NCBI RefSeq assembly: GCF_000190735.1
Contig: NC_015177.1
Coordinates: forward strand, 310,001 to 374,000
Reading direction: 5' to 3'
Source of the DNA: Pseudopedobacter saltans DSM 12145
Lineage (GTDB): Bacteria; Bacteroidota; Bacteroidia; Sphingobacteriales; Sphingobacteriaceae
Length of the DNA: 64,000 bases
The notes under the pieces were generated by a model that searched no databases, was not told the origin of the DNA, and saw only the letters and a program-made list of their open reading frames with translations. Of this stretch, positions 8,807-15,512 are shown piece by piece (positions within the stretch are counted from its first letter, which is position 1; each line of letters starts with the position of its first letter). The translations under genes were made by a program, and so were the position numbers.

Positions 8807-9772
8807 TTATTGTTTGAACAGACTGTCAACAAAATCTTTTTTGTTAAACAGCTGTAAGTCTGTCATCTTTTCCCCAACACCAATATATTTAACAGGAATT
8901 TTAAATTGGTCAGAAATACCAATTACCACACCTCCTTTGGCAGTTCCATCCAATTTAGTTAAAGCCAAAGCATTCACATCCGTAGCTTGTGTAAATTGTT
9001 TGCATTGCTCAATAGCATTTTGACCAGTAGAAGCATCTAAAACCAACAAAATCTCATGAGGAGCACCGGGAACTACTTTTTGCATTACGTTTTTGATTTT
9101 GGTTAATTCATTCATCAAACCAACTTTATTATGTAATCTTCCAGCGGTGTCAATAATGGCTATATCTTCGTCATTGGCAACAGCAGATTGTAGCGTGTCA
9201 AAAGCTACAGAGGCAGGGTCTGCATTCATCCCCTGAGAAACAACTCTAACATCAACCCGTTCGCCCCAAAGTTTAATCTGATCTACTGCGGCAGCCCTGA
9301 AGGTATCTGCAGCACCCAATACAACTTTGTTTCCAGCCTCTCTTAGTTGATAAGCCAATTTGCCTATTGTAGTTGTCTTTCCAACTCCATTTACCCCTAC
9401 AACCATTATAACATAAGGCTTTTTGCCACTATAGTTAAACTGCTCGAAGTCTGCGGAATTATTTTCTTCTAAAAGGGCTTGAATTTCTTCTCTTAAGATT
9501 TGATTCAGTTCTGACGTGTTCAGGTATTTATTCTTTGCAACCCTGTTTTCTATTCTTTCAATAATCTTCAGAGTAGTGGTTACACCAACATCAGAAGTGA
9601 CAAGAATTTCCTCCAGATCATCAAGAACCTCATCGTCAACGGTAGACTTTCCTATAACAGCTTTACTTATTTTAGAGAAAAAGCTGTCCTTGGTTTTTTC
9701 GAGACCTTTTTCAAGAGCCTCATGTTCTTCAACCGTTTTATCTTTCTTTTTAAAGAAATCAAATAATCCCAT
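8807..9772 (-). CDS. ftsY: Signal recognition particle receptor FtsY
   Basis: This SRP receptor GTPase docks ribosome-SRP complexes at the Sec translocon. I place the start at 9772 (MGLFDFFKKKDK), the family's usual N-terminus. An in-frame ATG 18 bases upstream lies close to the terminator and is less likely. The NG domain is complete: the P-loop GVNGVGKTTTIGKLAYQLR, the G3 motif DTAGRLHN, and TKLDGTAKGGVVIG near the C-terminus. The acidic A domain is short, as usual in Bacteroidota. A strong terminator lies only 16 bases upstream of the start codon (see findings). rimO follows 2 bases later. Confidence 0.95.
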   Translation of the reverse strand: MGLFDFFKKKDKTVEEHEALEKGLEKTKDSFFSKISKAVIGKSTVDDEVLDDLEEILVTSDVGVTTTLKIIERIENRVAKNKYLNTSELNQILREEIQALLEENNSADFEQFNYSGKKPYVIMVVGVNGVGKTTTIGKLAYQLREAGNKVVLGAADTFRAAAVDQIKLWGERVDVRVVSQGMNADPASVAFDTLQSAVANDEDIAIIDTAGRLHNKVGLMNELTKIKNVMQKVVPGAPHEILLVLDASTGQNAIEQCKQFTQATDVNALALTKLDGTAKGGVVIGISDQFKIPVKYIGVGEKMTDLQLFNKKDFVDSLFKQ

Positions 9773-9788
9773 AGTAGCAAAATTAAAC

Positions 9789-9818
9789 AAAAAAAGCCAT
9801 CCCGATTCTCGGGACGGC
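9789..9818 (-). terminator. Rho-independent terminator between the DUF4295 gene and ftsY
   Basis: On the minus strand a 10-bp GC-rich stem (9809-9818 with 9796-9805, one G:U pair) closes on a 3-base loop and is followed by seven T (A at 9789-9795 on the plus strand). It ends the rpmB-rpmG-DUF4295 transcript immediately before ftsY. Confidence 0.9.
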
Positions 9819-9839
9819 TCTAATATCAGTAATTTTTAA

Positions 9840-10010
9840 TTACAAAGCACCTTTTTGTGCAGATGCAATAGTGTCTTTTACGTTATCGTTATGAGCAATT
9901 GTTTCTTTGAAAGAGTAAGCTCCAGTTTTAGCTGATCTAACTGTAGTAATTACTTTTGAAAACTCTTTCCCAGTTCCTTTTTTTAAGGTAGCAACAACTT
10001 TCTTTGCCAT
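9840..10010 (-). CDS. DUF4295 family small ribosome-associated-locus protein
   Basis: A 56-residue basic protein (MAKKVVATLKKGTGKEFSKV at the N-terminus) with a GAYSFKE segment. DUF4295 proteins of Bacteroidota are about 50 residues long and lie directly after rpmG and rpmB, as here. The function is not established. The ribosomal neighbourhood, small size and high lysine content suggest a ribosome-associated role, which is inference. The gene lies 36 bases after rpmG and before the strong terminator, so the three form one operon. Confidence 0.85.
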   Translation of the reverse strand: MAKKVVATLKKGTGKEFSKVITTVRSAKTGAYSFKETIAHNDNVKDTIASAQKGAL

Positions 10011-10046
10011 GTTAATTATATTTTATTGCTAACAGGTAGCAGTGAA

Positions 10047-10235
10047 TTATTTAATTTCTTTGTGTAAAGTTACTTTTCTTAAGACAGGATTGAATTTCTT
10101 CATCTCTAATCTCTCAGGAGTATTTTTACGGTTTTTAGTAGTGATATATCTGGATGTTCCAGGCATACCGCTTTCTTTATGTTCAGTACATTCTAAGATT
10201 ACCTGAACTCTGTTTCCTTTACCTTTCTTAGCCAT
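10047..10235 (-). CDS. rpmG: Large-subunit ribosomal protein bL33
   Basis: A 62-residue component of the 50S subunit near the E site. It starts [19 protein letters not shown] and contains [17 protein letters not shown] and the C-terminal [14 protein letters not shown], all typical of bL33. The second half of the zinc-type CxxC pairs is missing (only one cysteine), so this is a C-minus, zinc-independent form. It lies 27 bases after rpmB. Confidence 0.97.
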   Translation of the reverse strand: MAKKGKGNRVQVILECTEHKESGMPGTSRYITTKNRKNTPERLEMKKFNPVLRKVTLHKEIK

Positions 10236-10262
10236 TTCTATTGGGTGTTAAAAGTCTTTAAA

Positions 10263-10496
10263 TTAAATAGATCCTTTTTTAATGAATCTGTTAATAGCCT
10301 CGGTGATACCGATTTTATTGATTGTTTTAATCGCTGAAGTAGAAACTTTTAAAGTAATCCAACGATCCTCTTCAGGGATATAAAATTTCTTTAATTGAAG
10401 GTTAGGATAAAACTTACGGATTGTTTTCACGTTCGAGTGAGAAACGTGATGACCTTTCATTGCTGCTTTTCCTGTTAAATCACAAATTCTTGACAT
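10263..10496 (-). CDS. rpmB: Large-subunit ribosomal protein bL28
   Basis: A 77-residue 50S protein, the first gene of the rpmB-rpmG-DUF4295 operon. It starts MSRICDLTGKAAMKGHHVSHS, the usual opening of bL28, followed by TIRKFYPNLQLKKFYIPEE and a C-terminal basic helix. It has a single cysteine near the start, so it is a non-zinc form. Its promoter must lie in the 450-bp gap upstream (10497-10946). Confidence 0.97.
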   Translation of the reverse strand: MSRICDLTGKAAMKGHHVSHSNVKTIRKFYPNLQLKKFYIPEEDRWITLKVSTSAIKTINKIGITEAINRFIKKGSI

Positions 10497-10946
10497 GACT
10501 ATATTGTGTTTTTTCTAATAAAACTCAGTTCTCTTTTCACAAAGAGTTCGCAAATATCGTAAATAATAATCTAATAGACAATAGATGTTTTAAAATATTT
10601 TAAAGTATTTTTTATGCGAAGGAATTCGGATGCCAACTGATTTTGCTCGTATACATATGATCTCGTGTTTTGCAATCTCCTAAGCCTATGCTGAAAGATA
10701 AAAGAATGTAGTTTCTTTGGTGATAAGAATCCAATCTTTGTGCGACCTATCAAAACGAATCAAAATTATAAACTAAAATAGATAAACGTACATTAAGAAG
10801 AGAATAATACAATGGAATAGCGGTATCATTATTAAAATATTTAAAAAAAGTTTCTATATATAATTGATTTTTATTAATTATGAGACTTGATTAATAAACT
10901 GAAGTTGCTGTTTGTTTATACTAAGACTTATAACTGAATAATAATT
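10497..10946. other. 450-bp intergenic region between divergent rpmB and cstA
   Basis: AT-rich spacer between rpmB (minus) and the CstA-type gene (plus), so it holds promoters in both directions. A 60-codon minus-strand open frame at 10571-10753 has no recognisable family and was not called. No clear hairpin, RNA gene or repeat was seen. Confidence 0.5.
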
Positions 10947-12788
10947 ATGGAATTTTTAAATGGTATTAATGCGCTAACGCTGGTTTTTGTGTCTTTGTTG
11001 GTTTTTGCAATAGCCTATCGGTTTTATGGGATATTTATGGCGAATAAAGTATTGCGGCTAAATGCAAGCAATATTACACCAGCAATAGAATTTGCAGACG
11101 GGAAAGATTATGTGGCAACTAACAAGAATGTACTTTTTGGACACCACTTTGCGGCCATAGCCGCAGCAGGTCCGCTGGTAGGTCCGGTGCTTGCTGCTCA
11201 ATTCGGTTATTTGCCAGGAGCATTGTGGATTTTGATAGGTTGTGTTCTTGCAGGAGGGGTACATGATATGGTTGTGTTGTTTGCATCTATCAGACATAAA
11301 GGAGAGAGTTTGGCTACTATTGCTGGTAAAGAAATAGGTAAGGAAACAGGGTTGATTGCAGGATTCGCAATACTTTTTATCCTCATTTTGACATTGGCAG
11401 GCCTTTCATTAGCATGTATAAGTGCAATGCATGAAGCGTCATGGTCTTTATTTACAGTAATCGCTACGATGCCTATCGCTATCATCATGGGGTTGATTAT
11501 GCGATATCGTAAGGACAGTGTTACGATCGCAAGTATTCTTGGGGGAATTATGTTAATTGCTGCGATTGTGGGGGGACATGAGCTGATGCAGTTTAAGGAA
11601 ATCAGTAATCTGTTCCACTGGAAGATAGAAACCATATCTATAGCAATTACTGTATATGGTTTTTTCGCTTCTGTACTACCTGTTTGGTTGCTATTGGTTC
11701 CCAGAGATTATCTGTCGACTTACTTAAAAATAGGAACAATACTCATGTTGGCTATTGGAGTTGTTTTTGTACATCCTACGTTGCAGATGCCTGCGATAAC
11801 AGACTTTATACACGGAGGAGGCCCAATAATAGGAGGGCCGGTTTTACCATTTATTTTTATAGTAATTGCCTGTGGAGCTATCTCAGGATTTCATGCAGTA
11901 ATAGCTACCGGAACCACGCCAAAAATGTTGACAAATGAAAAGGAAATTCTATTTGTAGGTTATGGTGCGATGCTTGTTGAGGGTTTTGTTGCCCTGATGG
12001 CATTGATAGCAGCTTGTACGCTGGTACCCGGGGACTATTTTGCTATCAACACACCTAAAGAAATGTACGAATCTTTCATCGCCCAGAACCCGGGCTTAAA
12101 GCCGGTTGAGCTGGCCTATTTCAGTGAAAAGATAGGTGTTGACCTCCAAGGTAGGACCGGGGGAGCAGTTTCTTTGGCAGTTGGCATGGCGCATATATTC
12201 AATAAGATTCCTTTTATGGATGATGTTATGGCTTACTGGTATAATTTCGCTATTATGTTTGAAGCCGTGTTCATCCTAACAGCAATAGATGCCGGGACAA
12301 GGGTAGGTCGGTTCTTTTTGCAGGAAATGCTGGGTACCGTAGTGCCAAGGTTTAATGATAAGAACTGGATGCCGGGTATCATCATCAGTAGTCTGCTATT
12401 TACCTTTTCGTGGGGTTATCTTGTTTATACCGGAAATGTAAGTAGCATATGGCCATTATTTGGTATCAGTAACCAGTTGTTGGCTGCCTGTGGGTTGATT
12501 GTTTGTACAACCATGCTCATAAGAATGAATAGGAAGAAGTATGCTTTATGTGCGGCTATACCGGGAATATTTATGGCGTTAATAACTTTTTGGGCAGGTT
12601 ATGAGCAGATTATGAATGTCTATTTGCCAAAAGAGCAATACCTATTATCGTCTTTAGCGCTGCTAGCAATGGTTTTAATGTTAATTGTCTTTATCAATAC
12701 TTTTAAAAGGTGGTATAGATTGTTAAGTATGAGAGCCGATAAAATAGATTATTATGGAGATACTGTGAAAGAATTAGTCGAGAGGTAA
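10947..12788 (+). CDS. cstA: CstA-family carbon-starvation peptide/pyruvate transporter
   Basis: A 613-residue polytopic inner-membrane protein of the CstA family. E. coli CstA and its paralogue BtsT import peptides or pyruvate when carbon is scarce. Family segments are VFAIAYRFYGIFMANKVL, the ATNKNVLFGHHFAAIAAAGP block near residue 60, VLAAQFGYLPGALWILIGC, and GAISGFHAVIATGTTPKML near residue 310. Many hydrophobic helices are evident. The start at 10947 is preceded by an A/T-rich leader. It lies at the head of a region rich in monocarboxylate genes (MHS transporter, symporter-kinase, acetyl-CoA synthetase), which suggests pyruvate or a related acid as the substrate. That specificity is inferred. 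Confidence 0.92.
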   Translation: MEFLNGINALTLVFVSLLVFAIAYRFYGIFMANKVLRLNASNITPAIEFADGKDYVATNKNVLFGHHFAAIAAAGPLVGPVLAAQFGYLPGALWILIGCVLAGGVHDMVVLFASIRHKGESLATIAGKEIGKETGLIAGFAILFILILTLAGLSLACISAMHEASWSLFTVIATMPIAIIMGLIMRYRKDSVTIASILGGIMLIAAIVGGHELMQFKEISNLFHWKIETISIAITVYGFFASVLPVWLLLVPRDYLSTYLKIGTILMLAIGVVFVHPTLQMPAITDFIHGGGPIIGGPVLPFIFIVIACGAISGFHAVIATGTTPKMLTNEKEILFVGYGAMLVEGFVALMALIAACTLVPGDYFAINTPKEMYESFIAQNPGLKPVELAYFSEKIGVDLQGRTGGAVSLAVGMAHIFNKIPFMDDVMAYWYNFAIMFEAVFILTAIDAGTRVGRFFLQEMLGTVVPRFNDKNWMPGIIISSLLFTFSWGYLVYTGNVSSIWPLFGISNQLLAACGLIVCTTMLIRMNRKKYALCAAIPGIFMALITFWAGYEQIMNVYLPKEQYLLSSLALLAMVLMLIVFINTFKRWYRLLSMRADKIDYYGDTVKELVER

Positions 12789-12887
12789 GCAGGATCTTAT
12801 GTCTAAAAAATCAGGAATTTAGTTATAACTCTTTGCTGGTAATTTATTTATCTACAATATTAATTGAAATATCTTGTGATAAGGTTT

Positions 12888-12921
12888 ATTGATTTATTAT
12901 TGCCAAATTAATATATATTTG
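12888..12921 (+). promoter_or_regulatory. Candidate Bacteroidota promoter upstream of the zinc-ribbon/HTH gene
   Basis: TATATTTG at 12914-12921 fits the -7 consensus TAnnTTTG, and an ATTG at 12888-12891 could be the -33 TTG element with a 22-base spacer. The gene starts 21 bases later. It is a pattern match by eye only. Confidence 0.4.
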
Positions 12922-12941
12922 CTAAAATAATATATCTAATT

Positions 12942-13376
12942 ATGAGCCTTCAGGAAGAATATCCTTCAAAATGTCCCAAGTGCCTTTCGGAAAGTGTGGT
13001 GAAAAGTGGTTTGATCAATAATAAGCAAAGATTTAAATGTAAAGATTGCAATTACTTTTTTACGGTAGGGAAATTGGGTAAAAGCGTAGATAACTATTAC
13101 GTTATAAAGGCTTTGCAGTTATATTTGGAAGGTATATCCTATAGGGAAATCGAAAGGATTTTGGGGATTAGTCACGTTACAGTTATGAATATTGTGAAAA
13201 GACATCTTGGAGAAAAACCTGTGGTAAATAAATATAAACCCAGTTATAAAATTATGCGTTATCAGGAATTGGTTGATTTTTTTGTTAACAAAGAAAGTTT
13301 GAAAGGTCAGGGATTGGTGGTTACCGAGTTGGGTGATAAATATATGGTTATCACCTGGGATAGATTTAAGCGATAG
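12942..13376 (+). CDS. Transposase-like zinc-ribbon/HTH protein (IS1 InsA-like), probable regulator
   Basis: A 144-residue protein with an N-terminal zinc ribbon (cysteines at 11, 14, 33 and 36) of the type found in IS1 InsA and related transposase helper proteins. A helix-turn-helix follows at about residues 60-90 (GISYREIERILGISHVTVMN). No DDE catalytic partner, terminal inverted repeats or second ORF is seen beside it. The C-terminal 50 residues (ending VITWDRFKR) are not recognisable. It sits alone, with its own promoter-like element, just upstream of an MHS transporter. A domesticated DNA-binding regulator of the adjacent transport genes is my preferred reading. A solo IS remnant is the alternative. 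Confidence 0.75.
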   Translation: MSLQEEYPSKCPKCLSESVVKSGLINNKQRFKCKDCNYFFTVGKLGKSVDNYYVIKALQLYLEGISYREIERILGISHVTVMNIVKRHLGEKPVVNKYKPSYKIMRYQELVDFFVNKESLKGQGLVVTELGDKYMVITWDRFKR

Positions 13377-13502
13377 TTTGTGTATATATAATTACCATTT
13401 GTGTATATTCATTTTGCTTTTGAATTTTCTTATTATAAAATTTAGTCAAGATTTCGGGCAGCCAATTAGCTCAAAATCAAAACCAAACCTAAATTTTATA
13501 AT

Positions 13503-15062
13503 ATGGCAGAAACACTTCCTAAAGAGAAGGTTGAAAATAAAAACCTTTGGAAAGTTATAGGCGTCTCTTCAGCAGGGACATTAATTGAATGGTACGATTT
13601 TTACATTTTTGGTAGCCTGGCTGTTGTTATAGCAACCAAATTTTTTCCACAGGATAATCCCACGGCGGCATTTTTATCTACATTGGCAACGTTTGCAGCT
13701 GGTTTCGTGGTGAGGCCGTTTGGAGCTCTTTTCTTTGGGCGTCTGGGCGATCTGATAGGTAGAAAATACACTTTTATGGTAACGTTGTTGCTGATGGGCT
13801 TGTCTACATTTGCTATCGGACTTATACCAGGGTATGAAACAATAGGTTTCGCTGCACCTGTATTGGTATTGGTTTTACGCCTTTTGCAGGGACTTGCTTT
13901 AGGAGGAGAGTATGGTGGAGCCGCAACTTATGTAGCAGAGCATTCTGAACCGAATAAAAGAGGTTTACGCACTTCATGGATTCAAACGACCGCAACTATA
14001 GGCCTTTTTATCTCTCTTTTTGTTATCCTGATAACCAGAAACTCTATGGATAAAGCGTCTTTTGAAGACTGGGGATGGCGTGTACCTTTCCTATTATCGA
14101 TTGTAATGGTGGTTGTTTCTTATTTCATCAGAAGGAATATGGACGAATCTCCACTTTTCAAAAAAGCAAAAGCTGAAGGCAAGACCGTAGCCAATCCTCT
14201 AAAGGAATCTTTCGGTAAAAAATACAACTTCAAGTTTGTGCTGCTTGCTTTATTTGGAGCAGCTATGGGACAGGGAGTAATCTGGTACACGGGCCAATTT
14301 TATGCATTATCATTTTTACAAACCGTTTGTCATGTAGAGTTTGAACAAACAAACTATATTATTGCCACAGCTCTAATGATGGGAACCGGTTTTTTTGTGT
14401 TTTTTGGATGGCTTTCAGATAAAATTGGCAGAAAGGGAATTATGCTTGCAGGTATGTTAATTGCAATCTTTACCTACAGACCCATTTATGATAAAATTTA
14501 TAAAACATCCAGTTTAGAAGGTAAAGTGGAAATGATAGACAGGGCGACAACCGATATTAGCTATTCTACAATTCATGATGGAGCAGATTCAGTTAAGATT
14601 ACAACTGTGCAAAAATTGTATGAGGATGGTACTACTTATCAGGAAATCACTACTTTAAATCTTACCACAAACCAGACCACGGTGAAAAAGATTACCGATT
14701 TGTCGGATGGAGCATTTTGGACCATTGTACTTTTGGTTTTTGTACAAGTTATTTATGTGGCCATGGTGTACGGCCCAATAGCTGCGTTTCTGGTAGAAAT
14801 GTTCCCAACTAATATTCGCTATACTTCTATGTCTTTACCTTATCATATTGGTAATGGTGTTTTCGGAGGGCTCTTACCTGCAATTGCAACTTATCTGGCA
14901 ACTAAGGCTGAGACAGCAAATACTGTTGCCGCTGCGGCTGGTGAAGTATTACCTTTTGATAAGCCTTATTTAGAGGGGTTGTGGTATCCGATAATAATTG
15001 CCGGTATTTCTTTTGTGATAGGCATACTATATATCGATACCAAACAAAAAGCAAAGGATTAA
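13503..15062 (+). CDS. MHS-family MFS transporter (metabolite:H+ symporter)
   Basis: A 519-residue inner-membrane symporter of the major facilitator superfamily, MHS branch, related to ProP, KgtP and ShiA. The start MAETLPKE precedes the MHS signature GTLIEWYDFYIFG at about residues 23-35, FVVRPFGALFFGRLGD and DLIGRKYTF (loop 2-3 motif), then LRLLQGLALGGEYGGA. An unusual hydrophilic insert of roughly 80 residues (about 325-400, with YDKIYKTSS and KITTVQKLYEDG) interrupts the C-terminal half before the last helices. The substrate is probably a mono- or dicarboxylate given the acetate-linked neighbours, but the sequence does not decide it. Two tiny membrane proteins follow within 22 and 9 bases. 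Confidence 0.9.
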   Translation: MAETLPKEKVENKNLWKVIGVSSAGTLIEWYDFYIFGSLAVVIATKFFPQDNPTAAFLSTLATFAAGFVVRPFGALFFGRLGDLIGRKYTFMVTLLLMGLSTFAIGLIPGYETIGFAAPVLVLVLRLLQGLALGGEYGGAATYVAEHSEPNKRGLRTSWIQTTATIGLFISLFVILITRNSMDKASFEDWGWRVPFLLSIVMVVVSYFIRRNMDESPLFKKAKAEGKTVANPLKESFGKKYNFKFVLLALFGAAMGQGVIWYTGQFYALSFLQTVCHVEFEQTNYIIATALMMGTGFFVFFGWLSDKIGRKGIMLAGMLIAIFTYRPIYDKIYKTSSLEGKVEMIDRATTDISYSTIHDGADSVKITTVQKLYEDGTTYQEITTLNLTTNQTTVKKITDLSDGAFWTIVLLVFVQVIYVAMVYGPIAAFLVEMFPTNIRYTSMSLPYHIGNGVFGGLLPAIATYLATKAETANTVAAAAGEVLPFDKPYLEGLWYPIIIAGISFVIGILYIDTKQKAKD

Positions 15063-15083
15063 TAACCAATAAAAAACTAAACA

Positions 15084-15308
15084 ATGAATGCAATCAGAAG
15101 ATTTTTGGGAATTGTATGGATGATAGTTGGCATTGTTGCAGGCTATTATCTTTTAGTAAGTCAGGCCATACCAAAATTTGGAACCGGCACTACAGAAGAT
15201 CTCGTACCGGCTATAATATATAGCTTCATATTAGCTCCGATTATAACGGGAGGGATGTTTGTTTTTGGATTGTATTGCCTTCAGGGAGAGTATGATTTCA
15301 AAGATTGA
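15084..15308 (+). CDS. Small two-helix membrane protein (DUF6814-like)
   Basis: A 74-residue protein with two transmembrane helices (about 7-27 and 44-66) and a short charged tail ending in EYDFKD. It resembles small Bacteroidota proteins found directly after MHS transporters, and I believe DUF6814 is the matching family, though this is from memory. It is 21 bases after the transporter stop, so probably co-transcribed. A role as an accessory subunit is inference only. Confidence 0.7.
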   Translation: MNAIRRFLGIVWMIVGIVAGYYLLVSQAIPKFGTGTTEDLVPAIIYSFILAPIITGGMFVFGLYCLQGEYDFKD

Positions 15309-15317
15309 GATTAATTG

Positions 15318-15509
15318 ATGAAAGAACGGTTGAATAAAGAGCGTCTGGTATTTGTTAGTATTATCTTTTCGGTTTTACTTACCTTTCCTGTACTCTCCAT
15401 TTCCAACCGTTCAATTTTTATTGGCGGCATCCCTTTATTGTACATTTATCTGTTTGGTGTATGGTTGCTGTTGATTATTGCACTTTTTTTATTTTCAAAA
15501 AGGTATTGA
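15318..15509 (+). CDS. Small two-helix membrane protein before the symporter-kinase
   Basis: A 63-residue protein with two hydrophobic helices (about 10-28 and 35-58) joined by a short loop and ending in a basic FSKRY tail. I chose the ATG at 15318; a TTG directly before it is also in frame. It ends 3 bases before the symporter-linked kinase. Its size and topology are like the small subunits that accompany some sodium:solute symporters, so it may be a partner of the kinase's symporter domain. No sequence motif proves this. Confidence 0.65.
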   Translation: MKERLNKERLVFVSIIFSVLLTFPVLSISNRSIFIGGIPLLYIYLFGVWLLLIIALFLFSKRY

Positions 15510-15512
15510 TAG

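Noticed and set aside
10571-10753. 60-codon minus-strand frame between rpmB and cstA
   Set aside because: No recognisable motif, no conserved start context, and it lies in an AT-rich divergent promoter region. Treated as chance.
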